From Melanocharis versteri (taxonomy: Eukaryota > Chordata > Aves > Passeriformes > Melanocharitidae), in NCBI GenBank assembly GCA_013397845.1, contig VZTG01000079.1, forward strand, positions 256,669 through 320,668: 64,000 nt of DNA, given 5' to 3'. This document shows, in pieces, positions 49,201 through 61,200 of this stretch. How positions within the stretch are numbered: position 1 is the first letter of the stretch; each line of letters begins with the position of its first letter. The position numbers were made by a program, and so were the translations under genes. The notes below the pieces were generated by a model that ran no database searches, had not been told where the DNA came from, and saw only the letters and a list, made by a program, of their open reading frames with translations.

Positions 49201-52200
49201 ACGCACTGCAAGGAATGTCATTAATCTGTATCACGCGTAATGTTAAGGAGACGTTGCAGCAAGAGAGAGTTTTTGTGCACCAAGGTAGAAAGCCAAAACA
49301 CTGGATGATGGCTTTTTAGGTCTTCCCAGACATGAGCAATATAATGGACAGCCAATCTACTTCAAAATCAAAAATTACCATTTCCATTCACCTTATTTCT
49401 TCCTGCTTACCACTTCTGAATCCCTACACTCCAAGCCTAGGTTTTTATCACTCAGTGGCCAAACCCACCCCAGGTTAGACAGGAGAAGTCTATTAAAGAG
49501 CATTCCCAACACTGACAAATGTGATCTCTAGCCATGAGTCTTGTAGAACCAGCATTTTGCATACTAAAGCTGACAAGCGACCATCAACAACACTTCCTTA
49601 GCCAAAGGTGCTTTTCAGCACAAGCAAGTCCCCACTTCTGCAACACTCACAATGTACGGAGTTGCTGCAAGTGGTCATTGTTCTCTGCAATTACACACTG
49701 CAGCAAGTAGCAAATCTAGCCAAATCTCAACTCATTCAAACTGCTTAATCGGGACTCACACATTATTTTGAAGCTTTGTTGAATGGAACAAAACCAGAAC
49801 AACTTCAGTCACAAAATACTCCAAGCTGATTTGAGAAATGTCTCAGTTTGACTCTCTGGGAACAGATATTGGCTTGCCCTTGGCTCCAAAACATATCTTT
49901 CCACACAAAAAAGAGGCACATTTTTATTCCCACCAGACACAAAACTCAGAGTACTCCCTCACTGTGTTCTGAGTTCACTGTACCTTTTCCCAGTCATAAG
50001 GGTATCAACGAGCGTAGTGACTAGCTCTTGCTGATCCTGTTCACTTCCTAGTTCATATATCAGCCCAAGACCTTTTGAAGCAACATCTTGACTAAGCTCT
50101 GCAAGAAATTTTACCAAGCAAAATTCAAGATAAGCATGTAACTAAGCAGTACACAAATTTCAAAAGCAAGGTTCAACCAAAATCAGGATGTAGCAAACAC
50201 AGCTCTATGCTGCACTTCACAGCTCTCCATTTAAGTGCCGATCTAGTCTGTCATGACACAAACTTTGCATTCTGAAGCAGCAATTTGTTCCAAAGGCATA
50301 AACCCCATCAAATTAGGTGACATCTTCACATAAGTATTGTTCCTGAAAGTTTTGAAACAGCAGAAAGAGTTCCAGGAGCCATAGGTATTCTGACATGCTG
50401 GTGGAACCTGAAATCACTTGTGGTAATACTCTCTTCAGCTTTAGTGAGCTTGGCATAGGCTGCTGGATGCCACTCTTTCCACTAGCTGCCATGGGTAGAG
50501 CTGTAAGCCAAAATGTGCTAAGCTTGAAGAGGTCTCAGAGTTCCTGTCCATGCAGAGCTCTGTGATATACATCCTGCTGCCCAAAACAGAGCAGAAGTAA
50601 CACCACTTCTGTTAGTACAGTCTGAAGGGGCAAATGCAGTGTGCTTTTTAGCCAAACGCACAAAAAAGCTTTGCTTCTTCTCTCTGCACATGACGTCTAG
50701 AAAGAAATCATTCCTATTAACATAAGAAATGGGAAGTTTCTACAGTCACCTTTTAATGCTGACTGAGTGTAGCTGACTTTCTGCCTATTGAAAGACTCCC
50801 TCCAGTCTGCAAAATGCCCACCAAAAGACACAACTCCTTAAGATGCAATAGTACTTACCATCACTATCTGACAGAATTGAAACGAATGCACTTTGAATAT
50901 CCTTGAGATGAGACTGTAAAATGAGAAAAAAGGACATTATTTTGGATCCTTCCTTTGGTCTCCAGGCAAGTTTCTAACAGATAAACAGAGGCTAGTGTAT
51001 CAACGGAGTTGTCTGTTTGAGCTACACCTGTGACAAGAACCGCCCTTCTTTCCAGACATGCAAGCAGCAGCCTGACTGGCATTCACAGAAGATAACAGTT
51101 AATTGTCCAGCCCACCATGAACATTTACCATGCCGTTAGTAAACCACGTATTTTATTTTCCTTGTTTAATACAAGGCAGCAGTGTATCATAAATCTGGCT
51201 TGCAGCCAGATGGGGCTTTCTTCAGCCCCAAACTGGTGAGTTTTGCCACCTCCCTACTAGGTGCACCGTTTACATTTGAAAAGCAGCTTGTCCCAAACCT
51301 CTTTATCTACCTGAAGAGTACAAAATGGTTACTTGATCCCATCACAGTCCATAGTACCTCTATGCAGAAAGAGGACATTTTGGTTGGGAATGTTTTATTT
51401 AGTCCTCGTATAGGACTTTTCATATTCTCTCATTACAGACAAGCACTTTAAATATAAGGTTCATAAAGTGCACCAAAAATACACAGTACATGAAGCACAT
51501 CATAATTGCTCCTAGGTACCAAAGTTGTGATAAACACAGTGAAACAAGTGAGTTCTGCTCTCCTTCTTCTTCCCCTCCTAGACCTCTTTAAATATTTTCC
51601 AAATATAAATCCTAAATACTATACAGATACCAATCACTTCTTCCCAAGGGAAGATGAACTACTACTTCATATTACAACAGCTATTTACACTGAGCTCACT
51701 CTGACTTGGATGCAGATCAGATGTTTACAAAGGTGACAAACACCCTTTTTCACCTGCCAGATAGTCTTTTCCTCTAGAAATAAAAGATAGGCCATGTCTT
51801 AAAAAGACCTCAGTAAGGACTGCACCAGCATGGGGAAAAAAGAGGCAGCAGAAGTGAAGGGGAAGGAGGGGGCAGAAACAAGGTGAGAAGCAAAAACAGG
51901 GACAAGGAGCCAGTGCTAGGAAAAGGCATTTTTCTTACCTTAATTGCTTTGTGGGTGCTCAGTTTCTTCACCAACGACAGAAGCCAGATGCAAGCTGCCT
52001 GCCTAACATGTGGGTTGGGACTGATGATGTGCTTGTTCAAAATAAGGTCTAGGACCCAGGGAACCACGTCATTCACTTTCACATCTATATGAAAAAAAAA
52101 AAGGTGGAGGGGAGGAGCTTTGAGAATCATCTACAACCATTTTCACGAAAATAATGAAAAACCTAATGAACTCAAGAGTACTCAGGTGACACCTTAATCT

Positions 52201-55200
52201 CTGCTTATTTAGGAAGTCACCGAAGTCACTGGAAAGTAATAATAGTAGAATAAATAACAGAAATACAGAGTCCTCCTAACCCTTCATGAACATGTTTCAG
52301 AGCCTGTGGCCAAGAAGAGGTACCATTCACACTGCCTAAGACTCAGGGCAAAACTTTTTTTCTTGTTAGGACTCACAGTTTCTGGAGCAATAGCAAGGTT
52401 TAATTTCTACTACATACTCAGCTTTGTGTACACTACATATCTAAGACCACTGTCACAAAATTAAAATAAGTGTTTGCAGGTCTGAGATTGATATTTACAG
52501 TTGCCTGATTTGAAGCTAACAGTTTGTCACACTCATATTTCAATGGGTACAGAATCTTAGTCCTTATATAGAATTTCTGCATTTACTGCATGTAAATTTC
52601 ACTTAATTGTATCACTTGAAGTTATTGGAAAACACTTGCAATTTGATTTTATAACCCTATTTTCCTGTTCAGGTTTCAAAATGGTATTTTAAAAGATTTG
52701 TGTATTGAAAACCCAAAACTAACTCAACGTGGCAAACAAAAAGAAAAAAAACCCAAACAAACAGAGTCAAGTGCCAGTGAATTACATAAGAAGCTATTTG
52801 AACAGCCCATGAATAAAGCCTCTGAGCAGATGGACACGAACAGGTTAAAACAACCTGTATATAACCACAAACACAAAACCTCTCTTGCTCATTCTCTTAT
52901 AAACCAAACACCACAGAAATGAAGCTATGGAGTCAAGTGTTAGCTCAGACATTTCCAAACCCAGCCCCTACATTAGGAAGGCCTACCTGAGGGAGGGATA
53001 TATTCCTCCTCTGTGACCGTCCATGCATCCCGTGCAGCCACTGAGCTGGTTCCAACAGCAGCACTGGTAATAGCTTCACCAACAGTGAACTGCAGCTCTA
53101 TCTGTTTGGCCTGAAAAACACACCAGAGCATCACTGACAGTACTAACTAAACACACCAAAACCACAAAACCACAGGCTCTTTCCCAGTCCCAATGTTCAG
53201 CACCAAGTTACAGTAAGATCATTCTTCTGGTGAGCTTCTCAGACTACGTGGCCACCTCAGACCCACTGAAGTTGATGGAAAATGAGGCAATGCCAAACTG
53301 TCTGAATTGAATAATAAAAGCTAAAACTTCCACACTTTTTTGAAAGCATACCTTTGACAATGTATTCACTAGTCTCTGCAGAATTTCAATTTGGTAAAAA
53401 GAAAGAATTCAACAGAATGAAAATAAAACAAAGCTAAAATGATGCTGATAGTGATCAGTCAAAATTACTATGGTTTCACTATATCATGTCGTATTGAAAG
53501 AGCTTTCTGTAATTCCATCCAGAAGCTGATCTCTTAAAAGATGCAGAAACTTGTTTTTCACATTAAAAGGATTCAGATGATACTTGTTTTGCTTCACTGT
53601 CCTCCTTACACTACTCTCCGAGTCTTCAGGAAAAGGATATGCCACTTTCTTGTCATTATTTATGATGAATTTTACATTGTAAAAACTGGTTTCCATAACT
53701 GCTGAGTATCTTCTAGATTGCCTTCCTTATGCTCTAGAAGCACAAAATGCTCAGGCTCTTGGAGAGTTAAGCCCTTAGCTTCCTGTAATCTAAGACAATT
53801 AAGTTGTTTTCAAGTACACCTTTTATAAAGGAAGTTGTGATATCCCCATGCAGTCACAGGAGAAAAACACAGCACTCAGAAACATGTTTAGATGTTTGGG
53901 TACACAGTATTCTCAGTTTTCTTAGTATTCTAAGTATAGTGATAGGACAAGTGGTTAATGGCTTCAAACAGAAAGCAGGCTTAGATGAGCTATGAGGAAG
54001 AAATTCTTTACTGTGAAGGTGGTGAGGCACTGGAAGAGGTCACCCATAAACGCCCCAACCCCAACAGTGTTTGAGATCAGGCTGGATGGGGCTTTGAGCA
54101 ACTTGGTGTATGTGGAGTGTCCCTGCCCACAGCAGAGGGGCTGGAATTAGATCATCTTTAATGTCGCTTCCAAGCCAAACTATTCTGTAATTCTATGGTT
54201 CTTGCTTGTTTGACCACATCAGGTTGGAGGACTCAGCAAAGCAAGCCTGTCTGATACTCAACAGCCACTTCTACAATGTAGAATCCTATGTCAGCATCAG
54301 CAAGGAAGAAAGGTAAAACAAGCAGTAAATGAAGGACACTAAAAAAGCTCCTTTTATTTAATTTTGTTATCTGGCATATCGCAATATGTATAGAAGCTCT
54401 GAAGTACTGTGAAAGAATGCAGTGCACTACAATGATGCATTCAGATGGACAAGAGATACACATATTCCTATAAACTTCTAATTCGAGTGAGTTCTATTAG
54501 CCGATGTAGTTCAGAGGTATTTATATTACCTACTTTCAGGGTACTTTTGAAGGCCAAAGCACAGGCCTAAGGCTTCATTAATATAAACTCTGGAGATTTT
54601 ATACACACAGTGTGTGAAAAAAAAAATCCATAAGCCTCCTGAAGGGGAATGAGTACTTGTCTCAGACTGAGGCAGAGACTTGGACTAGCAAGTTTTTAAA
54701 CTGTGGCAGAAAACTTTTTACCAGCCCAAAGTCTACTTCTGCTCTCTATTTCAAGGCAGTTTTATAAAACCCAGTGGTACTATTACAAAAAGACAACTCC
54801 CTTGGTAAACCTGGCTCTAAAGTACATAAAAAGCATCCAAAGAGAAATACTCACAGTAGTATAAAGGATAATACATTGATAATGTCTCACCTCCACAGAA
54901 TCCATTAAACCCTGCAGCAGTAGCTTCTGGTGGGGAAAATCTTCATCTCCCACTGGGAAGTAACCTAATGTTTGTATTGCTCGTTCCTTCATCTTAAATA
55001 CAAACAAAAAATAACACCATCATATAACCTTCCTGTAAGTCCAGAAGATGCACTTTAAACCCACTATTTCTCACCCTTGCTGAAGTTTCATTTAAGGTAT
55101 CAGAAGTACACACAAGCAGCTTATTAGATCAATCAGCGCACCTTTTCCAAAAGCAGATCAGAACAAATGTCCTGTTACCTTTGAGGATTATTTGCAGGTC

Positions 55201-58200
55201 AAAGAAGATATTCCCATGTTTCTTGAATTAAAATTAAGACCATTCATATTTTCATCCCTTAAGCCCCTAGTTACGACTATAGAAAGCACAAGTGACCAGT
55301 GCTAGACAACATCAGAAAGACTCTGACCTTACCCAACTCACTAAAGCCAAGAAAAACCCTAATTCCTTTAAAAAACAAGGCTGAGTTTGGCAGGTAATAC
55401 ATATACCTAGTGAGCATTCAAGAAATGAACAGGAATCATAACAACACCACAAAAATCTTGCCTTATTTGTTTCCTTGCTGGAAGGGATTCGGGCCAGTAA
55501 GTTTTCAACAAGCTGCAGCTTTGTAAATCCTGTTCCTTCGTTGGGGATTGGCAAAGGGCCATTCCTGCCAATCTCCCCAAGAGCTGTACAAGCACCCACC
55601 ACAAGGAAGGGAGAGGTGCTGTCCAGAAAAGAACCTACAGGGAAAAGCAAACCAGAATGACTCCAATTTTGTATTATTATTTAGCAGTGGGCAGGCACTT
55701 GTATTTTACCCATGCAAGAAGCAAAGTATTTATCTCTTCTACAGCTGGCAAGAAGCATTACACTAGAAAAAAATGGAAGTGAAAGGAAACATTGAGAGGA
55801 ATCTAGGCAATGACACCACTCCTCATTGTGCTGTGTTGGTCTGTAAGTTACAAAGTCCACCGAGGTTTTGTTGAAATGTCCATACATCTAATCAGATTAC
55901 ATTCTTACAGGCTGTAAACTCTACCACAAAAACTGAACTCAAGATTACACCATCTATGGGCTGAGTATCTCAGAAAAATTCTCAGCCAGGGGTGGATTAA
56001 AAAAACCAACTGTTACATGCAGCAAAGTCTTAGGCAGGAAGTTACCTATTGTCTCTGTTGTCGACTTTATAAGTTGTTCTTGTTCCGGCATGACTGCAGT
56101 GTTTGGTTGTTCTATGTCATGTAGCTCCATTGTTCTGATTTTCCCTTTGGCCAAGTACCTTCCTACTGTAAATCCCAAAGCCAACAACGATCCATGTTGG
56201 ACCTCCGGGCTCTACAGACAATACCAACAGTGCAAAAAATCTCATTTTCAAAGTAAGTAACACTTTGCACAAAGCAATGATTTAAAAACACATATGGACA
56301 AGCCAGATCAGAAGGCACCCTGAAGAATGCAGAGCTCTAACACACAATAAAACAACAGAGAGTTTGATATTGTTAGTGCTCTCTGATGAATGGAGTTCTT
56401 TAAGATTAATTAAAAAAAATTAAAAGAGATCTAGAAGGATAGATTAAGAATTTGTCACCAGCACTCACATTCCTAAAGCTACCCTTCGGTAGCTAGACTT
56501 AAAAAAAACCCAAACTACATTGTCTCTACTTAAAAAACAGACAGACTAAGGGGACAAAATGTACTCTTTGGTAAAAAGCAGTAGAGGAGAATTGCTCTAT
56601 ATTTGCACAGCTAAGAATGAGAACACACCTGGCCTACGCTGAAGGCAATGCCTCTACAGTTTGGCAGGCCACAAATGGTGAAACCTAATTAATACACTTA
56701 AATGTCAAGAACACCAACTTCTATAATGCTGATTTGGTGCTGGAACTGTTTAATGACCATGTTTATTCCTACAAGTGAATTCTAGCAAAAGGATTTTGTG
56801 GAGAAACAAGGCTGTGAGACTCGAACGCTACCTAACTGAAAAGAAAAAAACCAAAGGGAAGGGTGCAGGGGCTTAAGCTTGGATTAATTCATACCTCTTG
56901 TTTTTTAACACTACAAAAAGTTGCACCAGTGCAATTGTGCTGCCCAAATGGGATCCTCAACCCAGCCTGGCCACCAGGGACCATTCCTTGACGTGGTCTC
57001 ACTGCAGCAATGCCAGCAGAAGATGGGTCCTTCCTCCATCTCCACTTTAGCTATCCATTCACACTGTAGTCCTTATTGAGACACTAGGATCACCACCACC
57101 CCTAGCTGTACAGATTCAAGTGGTTTTGTACAGTCGCAGAAAGTCAGAGCTCTACCTGACTTAGACTCAGAAAGGCATGGGAACACCCTGCTTTTTTTCC
57201 TTTCACATGGGTGAGTGGGGCTGAAAGTGGCAGTGGGGGGTTGGGACCCATCTGTACTGGCTTCGTGACTGCAGGAGGTGTGCCCTACACAAAACTGAGC
57301 AATGACATGTCTTTGGCTCACAGGCAGAGCTTTCACAGATTCAAAATAAATAGTTTGTTAACTACAACATAAAGCAATCAGCACTTCTTGTCAGCCTGTT
57401 ACCTGTAATGGAAAATGGTGGCCCATTAAGTTTTTCAGAGAGACCGATACAAAACCATTTTGGGAAAACGGGAACTAGAAATGCTACTCCTTTCCCTCCC
57501 GGGTAGGATTCAAGACACATCAGCACAGAAATCTGACCAATTTGTTTTCAGGACTCCTTTTCTATGCTTGCAGTGGCAAAACAGAGAAATAAGGATAAGG
57601 GGAGGCCAAAGGAGCTGCTGGAGGAGGAAAGGCAGGCAAATCCAGCACGTAAAGACACAGCTGTGGAGGACTGCTGAGCAGTCCATGCGGGGTGAGAGGG
57701 AAGAAGGCACAGCCCTAACACAGCACAAGACCCTGAGGTGGTGAGGACCCAGGAGGCGACTACGGCTTAGGAGGGGATGAGCTGAACATTCAACAGGCTA
57801 AAAATTTTCTTGATTCTGTGGGTGCTCAGGAATAAGAAACTGGTAAACAGTTTGAGGGAGGTAGTGTGATCCATTACCACTCAATGGGATGTGGCTATTC
57901 AGCTGGCTAAAACTGGTTAAATACACGATGGTGCCTTGCTTGGGACGTGTCTCCATGAAATCCTCCTACTGACCTTAACAACAGCTTCAGGGATTAATTT
58001 ATTTAAAGATCTGCTGGACTCACCTACAACAAAAATCCCTTCTCAACATCCAACTGGAAGTCAGTTAGTTAATTTTACACACAGATTAAGGTTAATACAT
58101 CCTGGACACATGGTGAGATTCAAATATCCTATCAGTTACATGACATGAGAAAAAACAAGAAGCAGACAAAGGAAGGTAGTTACATGGTTGTCTTTTGTCA

Positions 58201-61200
58201 TCTTGATCAGCTGCTCCAAGGATGCCTTAAGCTCATCTCCAGACATGGTAGACAGCACTACAGAATAAAACAGGGCTGCAAGCTCACGCATTTCCTCTTT
58301 GTTAGTGTTCATCAGGTTCTGTGGGAGTTTAGAAAAAACAAACAATGAAATATGGAAGCAGCTTCTTACCCAGTCCATTAATAAAGAGCTTCAATATACA
58401 AAGACAATTGTCCTGGAGATACATAAATAGTCCTTAACTCAGAAAACACTCTTTAAACCAACAGCATTATCACTTAATAAGAAACAAAGCCCTCAATTCA
58501 ACAAAGCATTTGTTACACACTGTTTTGGAGGAAGAAGACCACTAGCCACAAGAGGGCTACCCACCAGTTCTGCGTCAAAACACACAGATTGAATTCCTGG
58601 CCAAATTTTGTCTTCAGCTAAGAGCTTCCAGGTTTTGCACTCATACTGTGCTAAAAAAACCCCACACCCTAAACCACCTACTTTCCCTGAGCTGCTGGAG
58701 GCCTCTGTACCCTTCTTATTAATCAAAGGGGAAAAAACCCTCAAGTGGGTTAACCATTCAAATACAACCATGACAAAAAAAAAAAGTGTCCAGGAAATCA
58801 CAGTTCTCAAAGCAAAATGATCCAATTTCTACCTGAGATCTTGTATTGTCTAAATAAGTTATTAAAAAGTTGAATTTTGGAAGCTTCAGGTAATTTGTTA
58901 CGATACAATCCTATCTCTACCAGTAATTTGATGTATAATGCAGCACACTCCCATGAAAAATTCATACCCAAATCTTTGAGTGCCTTGAGCCACCACAAAG
59001 AAAACAAAATGAGCCAAGCAAACAAACAGGAAATTATCTGTTAGGTTTATGAAATGCAACGTTAACTTCAACTTAGCATCAGATCACATACCTGAATTCT
59101 AACAAGCCCTTCAAACTGTTCGTTTCACTTGGCAAGCAAAACCACATGAAATATGATTTACAACACTATTTCTGAAACTCAGTACTATCAATAACTACCC
59201 CTAGAAGCTTAATTCTGCAAATGGACACTAGGCCAAAGACAAAGAAGGGTCTTCTACAAATGATGAGGAATACTGAAAAGCGGAATGCTTTTAAATATTC
59301 TCTTGTGTGGTTCATACCTGCACGTAAATGAGAAGTGATAACCGGCATACAGTTATCATCTGGAGAAACTATCAGAACACATTCTAAATGTTTTTTTAAT
59401 CTTGACTAAGTATTTGTTTCTGCCAAATTGCCCCAGTGAAAGCAATGGCAACCTGTAAGACCTTCAAAAATCCTAGATGTTGGAGGCAAATCATGAAATA
59501 GCAGAGAGTTGCCTGAGAAAAGAATCCAGGGAAAGCAGAATTCTCTTTGGCTTATTCCCAAGCAGACTCCAGTGTATAGGGGTTTTTTTGGCTGGGTCTA
59601 ATAAATAGAAAAAAAACCATCTCCAAAGAAAGGCCTCTAAAACAACTAGGGGTGAAATTAATCTCATTTTCTATGAAGTCATCTACATTTTCCCACTGAC
59701 GCATGCCCATCGTCCAAAATTTCTTCAAAAATGTGCAGAATATTGTCCTCAGTTTTCTTCTGCAGACAAAAAAATGGATGACTGTACCAACGGGATAGAT
59801 GACAGACTACCTAAAACATGTAAGTCAATGAACAAAATCAGTAATACAAAAGAACCAAAAAATAATTTTCCCCATCCTGGTACATATAACATTTCATGAG
59901 GTGTTGACTGTGAGTAGAAATACCAGATTCCAAATCAAGTGCATATTTGAAAATAATATTCCATTTCACCATGGGAAACGTGCCAGATTTTGCTAATGCC
60001 AAATTCCACCCCCCCCCCCAGAAAAAGGTTTTTCACAATACCTTAATCCAATCCATTTTGTCTACAAATCTGGCGGCTAGTTTTTCTGGATACACTGAAA
60101 CAACTTCTAGGAGACAATACATGACTGGCAAACCTAAACAATAATTAAAGAACCAGAATATTAAATAACTCCAGTATTTACAACAATGTAACATTCAGTG
60201 CTAGAAAGAGGTAAAGAAGCATCAGGCATTTCAGGTATTTATTTGTATTTCACTAGGAATAATAAACAATACAGAATAATAGGGTATTTCTCAGACATAT
60301 TAGGGAAACTAATAAAAGCAAACACTCTAGTAGCAGTTCGTTCTAAATGCATTCGAATGTTTTAGACTACACTTGTGGCAGATAGGCTATTACCAGAGTG
60401 AGGAAGACACAGCATTCACTGGTGAAAAAGCTGTTATACGCAATGGCTTCACAATTTTACACTATTATGTCAACTGATGCTGCAATTTTACAGCCCTGCT
60501 TTCTCCCACCTACAAAATAGCACAGAAGAAAACAAGTTTAAACTAAATAGTATATAGTCTGTGTTTCAACTCTGTGATTGCTGAAGCCAAGTTCAAACCA
60601 CAAGACAACTCATTTCTAGTAAGAGAAGACATTTATTTCTCCAGGATACTGCTGTACACAGCATCTTACCTCCAACACCAGCTAAGAGCTGCTGAAGAAG
60701 GCCAATATATATATGTACAGGGTTGGTTTCTGCACTTTTTGAAGAGGAGGAGGAGGACGAGGAAGAGAAGGATATGTGGTTGCCAGACATGAGGTTTCTT
60801 ATGTAACGTCCAATGGCTGGAGCATGATCTTGCATATCTGCCAAGCTCTGTGAGGTTGGCACCACACCAGCACTGTGAGCAAGACACATCCGCAGGTACA
60901 GAACTATCTAAGTAGAGAAGATAAAAACACAGGATCTTGAATGCATAAGCACTTGAAAAACCATGTAGGAGACAAAAGAGCAGAGAACACACTCAATGTA
61001 ACCAAAACTGGATAGTTTTTTATTTAATCAAATATAGACAGAAGAGTTAGCATACAGACAGGAACAAATATAAAGTGCAACACATCTTAGCACCACTTTC
61101 TGCAATAGGCCTGTGTGAGCAGACAACCCTACATCACTCTCTAAAGATGAAAACATATGCAGACTTTTGGTTTATCATCAGCTGATGTAACTCTTTGCAG

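Noticed and set aside
58807..59025. 72-codon minus-strand frame in an ECPAS intron
   Set aside because: It has no similarity to ECPAS, which is continuous across this intron, and no paired splice sites; chance in AT-rich sequence is sufficient.
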